A stretch of 64,000 nt of DNA from Edwardsiella tarda ATCC 15947 = NBRC 105688 (GCF_003113495.2 NZ_CP084506.1:1240001-1304000); one strand, 5' to 3'. Positions 35,199-49,159 are shown, counted from the stretch's first letter. The notes: generated from the sequence alone by a model not told the origin. Numbers and translations are program-made.

Positions 35199-36869
35199 AT
35201 GTATCTGGAACGCATTGAGGTCGTTGGGTTTCGCGGGATCAATCGTATCTCGTTGTCGCTAGATGAGAATACCGTGCTGATCGGTGAGAACGCCTGGGGT
35301 AAGTCGAGCCTGCTGGATGCCTTGACGCTCTGTCTATCGCCACAAAACGATCTCTATCGTTTCGAGGCGCACGATTTCTATTTTCCACCGGGCGATGAGA
35401 CGGCGCGCGAGCATCATTTGCAGATCGTCTTCACCTTCTGTGAAAGCCTACGCGGTCATGCCCGCTCCCGCCGTTATCACCGCCTGTCACCACTCTGGCA
35501 ACAGGGCGAGGATCGCCTACAGCGCATCTACTTCCGGCAGGAGGGTGAGCTGAGCGACGATGGGACGGTCTGTACCTGGCGCTCCTTTCTCAACGAACAG
35601 GGGGAAGCGCTGGCGCTGCATCATGTCGACCTGTTGGCGCGCGAGCTGATCCGCCTGCATCCGGTACTGCGTCTGCGCGACGCCCGCTTCATTCGCCGCC
35701 TGCATCCTAACGTGCTGGCGGGGCGCCAGCACCCCGACCAGGGGCAGTTGGCACAGCAATTGGCCGATCTGACGCGCGAACTGGTGTGCAATCCGCAGAA
35801 GCTCAGCAACAGCGAATTACGTGCCGGGTTGGGCGCCATGCAACAGTTGCTGGAGCACTACTTCGCCGCCAATGGCGATGAGACCGCCGCCGGTGCTCGT
35901 CGGCGTCACCGCAACGAGATCATCCATGGCCGTCAGGCCTGGCGCTCCCTGGAAAACATCAATCAGATGATCGCCGAGTCGGGTAGCCGCAACATGCGGC
36001 TGATCCTGTTGGGGCTCTTCTCGACACTGTTGCAGGCGCAGGGGGCGGTGATCCTCGATCATCATGCGCGCCCGTTGCTGCTGATCGAGGATCCCGAGAC
36101 GCGTCTGCATCCGATCATGCTGTCGGTCGCCTGGGGGCTGCTCAACCTGCTGCCCTTGCAGAAGGTGACCACCACCAACTCCGGTGATCTGCTGGCGCTG
36201 ATGCCGGTCGAACGGGTGTGCCGCCTGGTGCGTCAGTCTGGGCGGGTGGCGACCTATCGCATCGGGCCGCGCGGTATGTCGCCCGAGGATAGCCGGCGCA
36301 TCGCCTTTCATATCCGTTTCAATCGCGCCTCGTCGCTGTTTGCCCGCTGCTGGCTGCTGGTGGAGGGAGAGACCGAAGTCTGGCTACTGAGCGAGTTAGC
36401 GCGCCAGTGTGGCTACCACTTCGACACCGAGGGCATCAAGGTGATCGAGTTTGCCCAGTGTGGCCTGCGTCCCTTGATCAAGTTCGCCCGGCGCATGGGA
36501 ATTGCCTGGCATGTGTTGGTCGATGGTGACGAGGCGGGGCGCAAATATGCCGCCACGGTGCGTGGCCTGTTAGATGGCATGCAGGAGACGGAGCGCGATC
36601 GCCTGACCATGCTGCCGGCGCCGGACATGGAGCATTTCATGTATCACGAGGGCTTTGCCGAGGTGTATCACCAGATGGCGGGCATCCCGGCCTCGGCGCC
36701 GATGGCGGCGCGTAAGGTGATCATCAAGGCGATCCACCGTTCCTCCAAGCCCGATCTGGCGATCCTGGTGGCGGCGCGGGCGGAGGAGGCGGGGGTGAGC
36801 CAGGTGCCGCTGCTGCTGAAGAACATGTTCTCGCGTGTGTTGTGGTTGGCGCGCGGCAAGGCGGATTAA
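35199..36869 (+). CDS. ybjD: YbjD, OLD-family ATPase/TOPRIM nuclease
   Basis: A 556-residue protein of the OLD class: an ABC-type ATPase followed by a TOPRIM nuclease domain. Walker A GENAWGKSS (29-37); ABC-type Walker B region LLIEDPETRLHP (about 290-300); TOPRIM glutamate LVEGETE (about 386) and metal aspartates in VLVDGDEAGRKYA (about 440). Close to E. coli YbjD (552). Its biological job is unknown; OLD relatives include phage-defence nucleases. Start at 35199 is used; the longer frame at 35154 has no ribosome site. Confidence 0.93.
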   Translation: MYLERIEVVGFRGINRISLSLDENTVLIGENAWGKSSLLDALTLCLSPQNDLYRFEAHDFYFPPGDETAREHHLQIVFTFCESLRGHARSRRYHRLSPLWQQGEDRLQRIYFRQEGELSDDGTVCTWRSFLNEQGEALALHHVDLLARELIRLHPVLRLRDARFIRRLHPNVLAGRQHPDQGQLAQQLADLTRELVCNPQKLSNSELRAGLGAMQQLLEHYFAANGDETAAGARRRHRNEIIHGRQAWRSLENINQMIAESGSRNMRLILLGLFSTLLQAQGAVILDHHARPLLLIEDPETRLHPIMLSVAWGLLNLLPLQKVTTTNSGDLLALMPVERVCRLVRQSGRVATYRIGPRGMSPEDSRRIAFHIRFNRASSLFARCWLLVEGETEVWLLSELARQCGYHFDTEGIKVIEFAQCGLRPLIKFARRMGIAWHVLVDGDEAGRKYAATVRGLLDGMQETERDRLTMLPAPDMEHFMYHEGFAEVYHQMAGIPASAPMAARKVIIKAIHRSSKPDLAILVAARAEEAGVSQVPLLLKNMFSRVLWLARGKAD

Positions 36870-36887
36870 CGCGGCGGGGAGGGGGCG

Positions 36888-37559
36888 ATGGTGCAAGACG
36901 GGGAGTTGGCGTTAGCCGCGCTACTCGGCTTGGCGCTCGGGTTTCCGTTGCATCGCCTATTGTGCGCGTTACCGCCGCCATTACTCCCCCCGCTCTGTTG
37001 GTATGACCGCCATATCTCTCCCTTTCCCGCTCCTGCGGCGTTGTCGTGTGGCCTGGCGGCGATCGCCCTGATCCTGGCCAACGTCCTGCCGCCTGGCGTG
37101 CCCTGGCTGTGTGGGATGGGTTTCTGCACCCTAACGCTGGGATTGGCGTTGCTCGATCGCGCCGCGCTGCTGTTACCCGATCGGCTGACATTGGCGTTGC
37201 TGTGGCTCGGGTTGCTCTGGCAGGCGAGTTATCGTCCCGCCGCCTTGCCCGACGCGGTGTTCGGCGCGGCGGCGGGTTATCTGCTGTTGTGGTTGGTAGC
37301 CTGGGGCTTCTGGTGCTGGCGTGGCATAGAGGGGCTGGGCGGCGGCGATGCCAAGTTAGTGGCGGCACTCGGCGCCTGGGTCGGCGCCTCACGCTTGCCG
37401 ACGCTGCTGTTAGCGGCCTGCCTGCTGGCTTTGGCCGGTTTCACCTGGCGTGCCTGGCGCCAAGGGGGCTTGGTGCCGTATCCCGCCCCCTTCGGTCCGC
37501 CACTGGTACTGGCTGGGTTATGGCAAGGCTTGCCGCTGCTGTTGAGCGCGGCGAGTTAA
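36888..37559 (+). CDS. Orphan prepilin peptidase-like protein (A24 family)
   Basis: A 223-residue membrane aspartyl protease of the type IV prepilin peptidase family. The two catalytic aspartates are D90 (GLALLDRAALLLPD) and D154 in the GxGD motif G-G-G-D (151-154, followed by AKLVAALGAW). The N-terminal cysteine-rich N-methyltransferase domain is missing, so it is shorter than GspO/PilD. It starts 18 bases after ybjD with a GGGGAGGGGG site, so it is probably co-transcribed. No pilin or secretion genes lie near it. Its stop overlaps the convergent ybjX stop by 4 bases. Confidence 0.85.
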   Translation: MVQDGELALAALLGLALGFPLHRLLCALPPPLLPPLCWYDRHISPFPAPAALSCGLAAIALILANVLPPGVPWLCGMGFCTLTLGLALLDRAALLLPDRLTLALLWLGLLWQASYRPAALPDAVFGAAAGYLLLWLVAWGFWCWRGIEGLGGGDAKLVAALGAWVGASRLPTLLLAACLLALAGFTWRAWRQGGLVPYPAPFGPPLVLAGLWQGLPLLLSAAS

Positions 37560-38521
37560 TCGGAGCTGGGCGCCTGGTCGAGGTGGTCGCGTAGCGCTTG
37601 CTGTAGGGCATCGAGCAGCTGATAGCGGCGGCGGTATTCGGCGCGCTTCTTACTCGGAATGCTCTCCGCTGGCTTACGCGTGGGCGTCAGGGGCAGGCTG
37701 AAGTAGCCCTCCTCATTCGGCTCGCCGTTGAGGGAGCGCCAGAAGCCATCGTAGTCGGCCAGCATTTGGGACTGCTTCTTGCGCCGATAACGCCAGTGGC
37801 TGTAAATATGATCGGCGTTGCCGACCGCCAGGATCTGCTGGCACCGCGCCCGTTGCGCGATCTCACTCAGTGCCTCGGCCAACAGGCGCTTAGGAAAGAG
37901 CCCATGACATGCCTTGGTCGCCGCCTGCGTGTAGCTGTGCGGCAGCGATGGTGAGGAGCCTTGCAGCCCGCCGATGAAGAGTGTGGGCACGCCATGATGC
38001 GTGAGCAGAGTGAAGGTGCAGACGGCGAGCAGATGATCCTGCTGATCGTGCAGGGAGAGGGAGAGTTCCCCCTCCTTGCCCAAGCGCTCCCTTACCGCTA
38101 GGCGCAGGGTGTAACTCTGCTCCTGCTTGCCGCAGACCTGCGCCAGGGTTAACGACTGGCCGCTATACAGCGCCTGGCGTTGTGCGTGGCTGAGCCAGTG
38201 GTCGATCAGGCGGTAATGTGTGCTTAAGGCGGCGATGATCTGGTGCCGGGAAAAACGGCGACTCAGATAGGGATGATGCAGGCGGCAAGGCAGACGGGGC
38301 TGGCAGCTCAGGATGGCATCGCGTTGCGCCAAGCTGGCCAGCATGGTCAGCAGTTGTCCGCTGGCGCGGGGCATTAACAGGGTACGCAGGGCAAATTTGG
38401 CGCGGAAGCTGGCCTTATGCCACAGCCCAGACGGGCGGTACTTCCCCTGTGCCAGCGCGGCGAATAGCGTGAAACCGGGGTGGGCGGGGCGGCGAGCGTG
38501 GCCGATCTCAAGAGTGGACAT
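37556..38521 (-). CDS. ybjX: YbjX, VirK-family protein (DUF535)
   Basis: A 321-residue cytoplasmic protein of the VirK/YbjX family, known from Salmonella and E. coli as a PhoP-linked virulence or peptide-resistance factor of unknown mechanism. Typical segments: HHPYLSRRFSRHQIIAAL, LFIGGLQGS, ATKACHGLFPKRLL and FWRSLNGEPNEEGYFSLP. ATG at 38521 is preferred over 38536. In E. coli macAB follow; they are not present here. Confidence 0.87.
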   Translation of the reverse strand: MSTLEIGHARRPAHPGFTLFAALAQGKYRPSGLWHKASFRAKFALRTLLMPRASGQLLTMLASLAQRDAILSCQPRLPCRLHHPYLSRRFSRHQIIAALSTHYRLIDHWLSHAQRQALYSGQSLTLAQVCGKQEQSYTLRLAVRERLGKEGELSLSLHDQQDHLLAVCTFTLLTHHGVPTLFIGGLQGSSPSLPHSYTQAATKACHGLFPKRLLAEALSEIAQRARCQQILAVGNADHIYSHWRYRRKKQSQMLADYDGFWRSLNGEPNEEGYFSLPLTPTRKPAESIPSKKRAEYRRRYQLLDALQQALRDHLDQAPSSD

Positions 38522-38654
38522 GGTGCGACCTGTCATGGCTGATGAACGATGTCAGCATTGTCGCGGAGCGAGTTTAAACCGTAGCACAATATGCTAAACG
38601 GTTGTTGGCGAGATAACCGCCGGGTTGAGCCGGGGTTGAGGTTAAGCGGGCACC

Positions 38655-38671
38655 AGCCGGGAGAGCCGGCT
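38655..38671 (-). terminator. Small hairpin downstream of cspD
   Basis: AGCCGG (38655-38660) can pair with CCGGCT (38666-38671), a few bases past the cspD stop. There is no T-run, so termination is uncertain. Confidence 0.3.
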
Positions 38672-38685
38672 AGTGCGACCGCCGA

Positions 38686-38907
38686 TTACGCGAGCGGCTC
38701 GTTGGGAAGGGGGATAATGGTGTCGGCATGATTGCCTTTCGGCCCAATATGAAGCTCAAACTGTACCCGTTGACCCGCCTTCAGCGTGCGGTAACCCTCC
38801 ATTTGAATCGAGGTGTAATGGGCAAAAATATCGTCGCCGCCGCCGGCTGGACAGATGAAGCCAAAGCCTTTGGCGTTGTTAAACCACTTTACGGTACCCG
38901 TCTCCAT
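38686..38907 (-). CDS. cspD: Cold-shock-like protein CspD
   Basis: A 73-residue single-strand nucleic-acid binding protein. RNP1 is NAKGFGFICP and RNP2 DIFAHYTSI. Same length and place (before clpS) as E. coli CspD, which inhibits replication in stationary phase. Divergent from clpS across about 440 bases. Confidence 0.96.
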   Translation of the reverse strand: METGTVKWFNNAKGFGFICPAGGGDDIFAHYTSIQMEGYRTLKAGQRVQFELHIGPKGNHADTIIPLPNEPLA

Positions 38908-39346
38908 GCTTATACATCCCTCGTTACGGTGGCAGATCGCGGCGGGTGGCAGCGATCACGGTTAATGAGATAAGACTGATTCAAGATCGGTTCTTAACCT
39001 GTCGCAGATGGGGCGGCAACAGCTTAGGAACAGACCCTACGGGCGGCGGCAAGCCATGCCACGGGCGAGTCACCGGGCGGTGAGGCGGCGGAGAATTCCA
39101 TGCATCGACCGCTTGTCTACACTCTATTGATGCCCCTGTCGGCGTCAAGCATTGGTTATTTTTAGCGCGCTAACTTTTGGTTAAAGTTTGAGGTGGTTAA
39201 CGCAATTGCGCACCGTTGCATTTTTTTTATCCTATTAAGCGGCCAGAACGCACGGCGGGCTGGTAATCTTATAGAGAGTTGTGATATCGCTCAGTAATGA
39301 ATGATGACCGGCGATGCCGGGGGAAGGAAATAGGTAACAGATTGAA
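38908..39346. promoter_or_regulatory. cspD-clpS divergent intergenic region
   Basis: No gene in these 439 bases. It carries divergent promoters for cspD and clpS. The part at about 39150-39240 is AT-rich, with an ATTTTTTTTAT run before the clpS leader. CCGGCGATGCCGGGGGAAGG (39310-39329) can form a small stem in the clpS leader. No more specific site is claimed. Confidence 0.5.
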
Positions 39347-39667
39347 ATGGCAAACTTGAACGATTGGCTGAATCTTGAACCCCTGGCCGATGAACGGACA
39401 CGCGAGGCGGTGAAGCCGCCGTCACTGTATAGCGTCATCTTGAATAATGATGACTATACGCCGATGGAGTTTGTTATTGAGGTATTGCAAAAATTCTTTA
39501 CCTACGACATCGAACGTGCAACGCAGCTGATGCTGACTGTGCATTATAAGGGAAAGGCGGTGTGCGGCGTGTTTACCGCTGAGGTGGCGGAAACCAAGGT
39601 GGCGTTGATCAACCGCTATGCGCGCGAGAATGACCATCCGCTGCTGTGCACGCTGGAAAAAGCCTGA
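39347..39667 (+). CDS. clpS: ATP-dependent Clp protease adaptor ClpS
   Basis: A 106-residue N-end-rule adaptor that hands substrates to ClpA. Core [20 protein letters not shown] and the terminal [19 protein letters not shown]. Hydrophobic-pocket residues of the N-degron site appear in the DDYTPMEFV and [19 protein letters not shown] segments. Close to E. coli ClpS. Followed by clpA after 27 bases. Confidence 0.97.
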   Translation: MANLNDWLNLEPLADERTREAVKPPSLYSVILNNDDYTPMEFVIEVLQKFFTYDIERATQLMLTVHYKGKAVCGVFTAEVAETKVALINRYARENDHPLLCTLEKA

Positions 39668-39694
39668 CCGGGTAACTGAAGAAGGGAGATGCCC

Positions 39695-41989
<2,295 letters not shown>

Positions 41990-42013
41990 CCCCCGCGTGG
42001 GCGAGGTAAAGAA

Positions 42014-42038
42014 AGAGCGCCATCAGGCGCTCTTTTTT
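42014..42038 (+). terminator. Rho-independent terminator after clpA
   Basis: AGAGCGCC-ATCA-GGCGCTCT followed by a T-run. Ends the clpSA transcript. The E. coli tRNA gene serW between clpA and infA is not present. Confidence 0.93.
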
Positions 42039-42138
42039 ATGGTCGGAAGTCTATTCCGACCCGGAAGCCCCTCTTGCCGCTGCCGGTCAGAATCATGCTG
42101 CCGGGTATGCTAGCGCCCGCGGCACGGGAAAAAGCCTA

Positions 42139-42387
<249 letters not shown>

Positions 42388-42452
42388 TTAACCGGCAAGA
42401 TAATGCCGAAAAACCCCGGTTATGTAAAGGCAAGTTAGCTTTGCCTGGGCGA

Positions 42453-43181
42453 TTAAGGCGTAATCGGCGCAATTGGGGGGGGATCCCCCAGTGTAAGAGA
42501 CTGCTGTCGCCAACAGCGTGCATCGAGCGACTGTCCTCGGCAGGCGAGCAGTTGTTGTAAATAATGGCGGCGTGGGATCTCCTCGGCGCCCAGGGAGGCC
42601 GTGTGGCTGTTTAACACCTGGCAGTCGATGAGTTGCCCGCCCATCGCCTGAAAATGGCGACAGAAGCTCCACAGCGCCATCTTGGAGGCATTGCTGACTC
42701 GACTGAACATCGACTCACCGCAGAAGAGCGTACCTAGCGCCACGCCATACAGGCCGCCGACCAGCTGTTCCCCTTGCCAGACCTCCACCGAATGGGCATG
42801 GCCCAGCCGATGTAACTGACCATAGGCCTGCTGTACGCTAGGGCCGATCCAAGTGCCATCGCTACGCCGTTCGGCGCACCCGGCGATGACGCCGGCGAAG
42901 TCGTGATTGAGGGTGACGCGTAGGGGAGTGCGCCGCGCCGCCTTGCGTAGGCTGTGGCTGATATGCAGCGCCGCAGGCGATAATACGGCGCGTGGATCCG
43001 GCGACCACCAGAGGATCAACTGCCCCGGCGAGAACCAGGGGAAGATGCCGCGTTGGTAGGCGAGCCATAGACGCTCCGGTTGCAGATCGCCGCCGATGGC
43101 CAACAGGCCATTCGGCTCACGCAGCGCCTGCTCCGGCGAGGGAAACGCCAGGGCGTGTTTATCCAGTTGCATGATGCGCAT
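42453..43181 (-). CDS. aat: Leucyl/phenylalanyl-tRNA--protein transferase
   Basis: A 242-residue cytoplasmic enzyme that adds Leu or Phe to proteins with N-terminal Arg or Lys, feeding the N-end-rule path (ClpS/ClpA, encoded nearby). Motifs: [70 protein letters not shown]. Start at 43181 gives the normal length. Upstream of infA, downstream of cydC. Confidence 0.97.
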   Translation of the reverse strand: MRIMQLDKHALAFPSPEQALREPNGLLAIGGDLQPERLWLAYQRGIFPWFSPGQLILWWSPDPRAVLSPAALHISHSLRKAARRTPLRVTLNHDFAGVIAGCAERRSDGTWIGPSVQQAYGQLHRLGHAHSVEVWQGEQLVGGLYGVALGTLFCGESMFSRVSNASKMALWSFCRHFQAMGGQLIDCQVLNSHTASLGAEEIPRRHYLQQLLACRGQSLDARCWRQQSLTLGDPPPIAPITP

Positions 43182-43205
43182 CAGGCGCCCTCCCTCTGCA
43201 TCCGC

Positions 43206-44936
43206 TTAACGCTGCTGACTGCACAGCTGATAGTAACGGCCACGTGCCTGTAACAGCGACTCATGCCGCCCCTGCTCGACGATACTCCCCTCGTCCATCA
43301 CACAGATACGATCCATCTGGGCCAGCCCCTGTAGCCGATGGGTGACCAGCAACAGGCTCTTCTGGGCGCAGTGTTGGCGCAGCAGCGCCAGGATTTGGCG
43401 CTCAGTTTCGGCATCCAGGCCCTCGGTCGGCTCATCCAATAGCAGTAACGGCGCCCGATGGAGCAGCGCGCGTGCGATGCCCAGGCGGCGTTGCTCACCG
43501 CCAGACAGCGGGCGGCCACCGTCGCCGAGCCAGGCATCCAACGCACGATCGTCCAGCAGGCGATCTAGACCGACCGCGCGTAGCGCTTCGCTGAGCTGGG
43601 CGTCGCTGGCCTCTGGGTCGGCGAGTAATAGATTATCACGCAGGGTGGCGCTGAAGATGTGGACCCGTTGGCTCACGACGGCACAGGCGGCGCGTAGCGC
43701 GCCCTCATCCAGGCTGTCGAGCGGGAGATCGTTGAGGCGGATCGTCCCCTGATCGTACTCCCAGGCACGGGTCAGCAGTTGCAACAGCGTCGACTTCCCG
43801 CAGCCGGTCCGCCCCAGTAAGGCGACATGCTCCCCGGCACGGAGCGTTAGCGTGACGCCATTCAGCACCGCCCGCGACTGACCGGGGTAACGGAAATGGA
43901 CATCCTCGATGCTCAGGGCGATCGCTGCGTCCTCATCCAGCACCTTGCCCTGTTCGGGAAAGCGTATCTGCGGCGTTTGATCGATCAACTGCGCCACCCG
44001 CTGTGCCGAGGCCATCACCTGGCCCAGCTGTTGGAACGCGCCGGCGACGGGAGCCAGCGACTCGAAGGCGGCCAGCGTGGCGAAGACGAACAGGGCGATC
44101 AACGCACCCGGCGTCGGATCATCGGCGATGCCGCCAGCCGCCAGCCAGAGGATCAGGGTAAAGGTCAAACCGGAAGCGAGGATCATGATCCCTTGGGCGA
44201 GCGCACCCAGTGCCGCCTGACGCTGTTGTTGCTGCTGCCACTGCCGCTCTTTTTCCTCCAGCTGGTCGCGGAAGCGCCCCAACGCGCCGTAGATCGCCAA
44301 CTCGGCGTTGGCACGGATCCAGCCGACTAACTGCGTGCGGTAGTCGGCGCGCAGCGAGGTCAAGGCGGCCCCGACCGGCTTGCCGGCGTGGTAGAACAGG
44401 ATCGGCAGGCCGATCAACAGCAGCAACATGATGCCGCCGAGCGTCAGGGCGAGATGGACATCGAGCCAGGCGAGGCCGCACACCACCACCACGATGATCA
44501 CCAGCGCGCTGATCAGCGGTGACAGTACGCGCAGGTAGAGGTGGTCCAGCGTATCGACATCGGCCACCAGGCGGTTGAGCAGTTCAGCCTGGCGGAAGCG
44601 GGCCAGGCCGCCGGGTGACAGCGGTAGCAGGCGGCTGAAGGTGAACACACGCAGGTGCGAGAGCACCCGGAAGGTGGCGTCGTGGCTGATCAGCCGTTCG
44701 GCATAACGCCCGGCCGTGCGGATGATGGCGGCGCCGCGAACCCCAGCGGCGGGCAGCATGTAGTTGAAGGTGACTAATCCGGCGAGTCCCGCCAGCGCGG
44801 AGGCGGCGAGGAACCAACCGGAGAGGGTCAACAGGCCGATGCTGGCCAGTAGGGTGACGATCGCCAGCACCATGCCGAGCGACATGCGGAACCAGTGTCG
44901 GCGGTAGAGGGCCAGGAAGGGCAGTAATACTCGCAT
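43206..44936 (-). CDS. cydC: Glutathione/cysteine ABC exporter subunit CydC
   Basis: A 576-residue half of the CydDC heterodimer, which exports glutathione and cysteine and is needed for cytochrome bd assembly. Six membrane segments (about 15-300), then an ATPase: Walker A GRTGCGKST, signature LSGGEQRRLGIARAL, Walker B LLLLDEPTEGLD. Starts 2 bases after the cydD stop, so the two are coupled. Confidence 0.95.
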   Translation of the reverse strand: MRVLLPFLALYRRHWFRMSLGMVLAIVTLLASIGLLTLSGWFLAASALAGLAGLVTFNYMLPAAGVRGAAIIRTAGRYAERLISHDATFRVLSHLRVFTFSRLLPLSPGGLARFRQAELLNRLVADVDTLDHLYLRVLSPLISALVIIVVVVCGLAWLDVHLALTLGGIMLLLLIGLPILFYHAGKPVGAALTSLRADYRTQLVGWIRANAELAIYGALGRFRDQLEEKERQWQQQQQRQAALGALAQGIMILASGLTFTLILWLAAGGIADDPTPGALIALFVFATLAAFESLAPVAGAFQQLGQVMASAQRVAQLIDQTPQIRFPEQGKVLDEDAAIALSIEDVHFRYPGQSRAVLNGVTLTLRAGEHVALLGRTGCGKSTLLQLLTRAWEYDQGTIRLNDLPLDSLDEGALRAACAVVSQRVHIFSATLRDNLLLADPEASDAQLSEALRAVGLDRLLDDRALDAWLGDGGRPLSGGEQRRLGIARALLHRAPLLLLDEPTEGLDAETERQILALLRQHCAQKSLLLVTHRLQGLAQMDRICVMDEGSIVEQGRHESLLQARGRYYQLCSQQR

Positions 44937-44938
44937 GA

Positions 44939-46747
44939 TTAAATCTCCTGACGACGGCTGGCGAGGAGGGTGGCGAAGGGGCTACCCCGTTGCTGGGAGA
45001 GGGCGGCGAAGTCCCCCTGCTGTACCAGCATGCCTTGATCCATCACCCAGATGCGATCGAAGTGCGCCAACTCGTCCAACTGGTGCGTGACCATCAGCGT
45101 GGTCTGGTTACGGGCGGCGGCTTGCAGGGCGCGCATCACTAAGCGTTCGCTATTGGCGTCCAGGCTGGCGGTTGGCTCATCGAGCAGCAACAGGCGGCAG
45201 GGGCGAATCAACGCACGGGCCACGGCGACGCGTTGTGCCTGGCCGACGGAGAGTCGCGCGGCGTCCTCTCCGATGGGGGTATCCAGTCCCTGGGGTAGTT
45301 GCGCCAGAAACTCGGCGACGTAGGCGCACTCGATCGCCGTCTGTAGTTGCGCCTCATCCGCCTGGGGATTGCCCAACAGGATGTTGTCGCGCAGGGTGGC
45401 GAGGGGGAGCGTCGGGTTTTGCCCGACCCAGGCTAACTGGCTGCGCCAGGCATCCAGGGCACTACTGACTAACGGTTGGCCGTCAATCAGCAACTCGCCA
45501 CGATAGGGCAGGAAGCCGAGCAGTAGGTTGATCAATGAACTCTTCCCCGCGCCGCTGTGGCCAACCAGGGCGATACGCTCACCGGCGGCGATACGGAAGT
45601 TAAGCGGTCCGGCCAGTACCTGGCCTTGGGGCGAGAGGATTTCCAGGTTATGCGCCTCCAAGGTCAGCGCGCTGTCATGGGACAAGGTGGTGCAGGATGC
45701 GCTGGGAGGCGGCGTCGTATCGGCCGCCACCGTTTGCACGGCCTGAGCCTGATCGCTGTCATCGAGGAAGGTGACCAGTGCCTCCGCCGCCCCGATGGCC
45801 TGAGCCTTCGCATGGTAGAAGGCGCCCAGATCACGTAGCGGCTGGAAGAATTCGGGTGCCAGGATCAGCACCAAGAAGCCGGCGAACAGGGTCACGCCGT
45901 GATCATAGTGACCGAAGTTGAGCTCGCCTAAGTAAGAGAAACCGAAGTAGACCGCCACCACGGCGATCGATACCGAGGCGAAGAACTCCAACACCGCCGA
46001 GGAGAGAAAAGCCAGGCGTAATACCTCCATGGTGCGCTTGCGGAAGTCTTCCGATGCCTGGGCGATGTGCTGGGTCTCGGCCTGGGCGCGGTGAAACAGG
46101 CGCAGGGTATCCATACCGCGTAGGCGGTCGAGGAAGTTGGCGCTCAGACGGCTCAGGGCCAGGAAGTTACGCCGGTTGGCATCGGCGGCCCCCATCCCGA
46201 CCAGCGCCATGAACAGCGGGATCAGCGGGGCGGTGGCGAACAGGATCAGCCCGGCGGCCCAGTTGATGGGAAAGACGGCGGCCAAGATCAACACGGGAAT
46301 GGTCACCGCCAGTGCCATCTGCGGCAGATAACGGGCATAGAAGTCCTGCATCTCTTCGATCTGTTCGAGGATCAGCGTCGCCCAGTGACCGGCGGGGTAG
46401 CCCTGGATCCAGGCCGGCCCCAGCAACGCCAGGCGATCGAGCACCAGGGCGCGGATCTCGCGGCGTACCACCTGACCGCAGTGAAAACCGACGCGTTCGC
46501 GTAGCCAGCCCAAGAGCGCGCGCAGCACGATGGTGGCGATTAGTAGGGCGAAGTCGTTGAGCAGGGCGGAGCGTGGGGTGTGGTCGATGATGAGCTGTTG
46601 CAGTAGGGTGGCTAATAACCAGGATTGCGCGATGATTAGCAGACCGGAGAGGAGACCGAGCAGCATGGAGAGCCGCAGCCAGCGACGGGCTAGGCGGCTA
46701 TGCTGTTTTAGCCACTGAGTGAGTTCGCGTTGTCGTTGTTTATTCAT
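44939..46747 (-). CDS. cydD: Glutathione/cysteine ABC exporter subunit CydD
   Basis: A 602-residue partner of CydC: membrane domain with about six segments, then an ATPase with Walker A GHSGAGKSS, signature LSVGQAQRVAVARAL and Walker B LLLLDEPTASLDAN. A Pro/Thr/Ser-rich linker between the domains (near TTPPPSASC) makes it somewhat longer than E. coli CydD (588). First gene of cydDC. Confidence 0.95.
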   Translation of the reverse strand: MNKQRQRELTQWLKQHSRLARRWLRLSMLLGLLSGLLIIAQSWLLATLLQQLIIDHTPRSALLNDFALLIATIVLRALLGWLRERVGFHCGQVVRREIRALVLDRLALLGPAWIQGYPAGHWATLILEQIEEMQDFYARYLPQMALAVTIPVLILAAVFPINWAAGLILFATAPLIPLFMALVGMGAADANRRNFLALSRLSANFLDRLRGMDTLRLFHRAQAETQHIAQASEDFRKRTMEVLRLAFLSSAVLEFFASVSIAVVAVYFGFSYLGELNFGHYDHGVTLFAGFLVLILAPEFFQPLRDLGAFYHAKAQAIGAAEALVTFLDDSDQAQAVQTVAADTTPPPSASCTTLSHDSALTLEAHNLEILSPQGQVLAGPLNFRIAAGERIALVGHSGAGKSSLINLLLGFLPYRGELLIDGQPLVSSALDAWRSQLAWVGQNPTLPLATLRDNILLGNPQADEAQLQTAIECAYVAEFLAQLPQGLDTPIGEDAARLSVGQAQRVAVARALIRPCRLLLLDEPTASLDANSERLVMRALQAAARNQTTLMVTHQLDELAHFDRIWVMDQGMLVQQGDFAALSQQRGSPFATLLASRRQEI

Positions 46748-46975
46748 TAAGCGATCGTGTCTAGTCTGATGCAGGTGAATTAAGATCAGGCCCGGAGCAC
46801 AGGCGTACGGCAGGCTGAACGCATGCGCCGGCCCAAGCGGGGGTCGGCGGCGCCCTTGATATTACAACGCCTTATTAACCGTTGAAACCGGGGGCAGAGA
46901 AATTCTCACACCCCGGCCTGGCGTGACCAGAGACGACCCGCCGCCACAGGCGGCAGGTGTCAGACGGCGTGACGC

Positions 46976-48664
<1,689 letters not shown>

Positions 48665-49159
48665 ATGGTAGATAATAAGAAACGCCCCGGTAAGGACCTT
48701 GATCGTATCGACCGCAATATCCTCAATGAGCTGCAAAAGGATGGTCGAATCTCCAACGTTGAGCTTTCCAAACGTGTAGGGCTTTCGCCGACACCGTGCT
48801 TGGAGCGTGTGCGCCGTCTGGAGCGGCAGGGATTTATTCAGGGGTATACCGCGCTATTGAACCCGCATTATTTGGATGCCTCGCTGCTGGTGTTCGTCGA
48901 GATCACCCTGAATCGTGGGGCGCCGGATGTGTTTGAGCAGTTCAATACGGCGGTGCAGAAATTAGAAGAGATCCAGGAGTGTCACCTGGTGTCCGGTGAC
49001 TTCGACTATCTGTTGAAGACCCGTGTACCCGATATGTCCGCGTACCGTAAATTGCTCGGGGAGACCCTGTTGCGTCTGCCGGGCGTTAACGACACCCGCA
49101 CCTATGTGGTGATGGAAGAGGTAAAGCAGAGCAACCGCTTGGTGATCAAGACGCGCTGA
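48665..49159 (+). CDS. lrp: Leucine-responsive regulatory protein Lrp
   Basis: A 164-residue global regulator, nearly identical to E. coli Lrp. N-terminal helix-turn-helix (ISNVELSKRVGLSPTPCLERVRRL) and C-terminal leucine-sensing RAM domain (LLVFVEITLNRG, HLVSGDFDYLLK, RLPGVNDTRTYVVMEE). The ATG at 48665 (MVDNKKRPGKD) is chosen; the longer frame from 48593 would extend into the leader. Lrp controls many fimbrial operons in enterics, so it may act on the two loci in this window. Confidence 0.98.
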   Translation: MVDNKKRPGKDLDRIDRNILNELQKDGRISNVELSKRVGLSPTPCLERVRRLERQGFIQGYTALLNPHYLDASLLVFVEITLNRGAPDVFEQFNTAVQKLEEIQECHLVSGDFDYLLKTRVPDMSAYRKLLGETLLRLPGVNDTRTYVVMEEVKQSNRLVIKTR

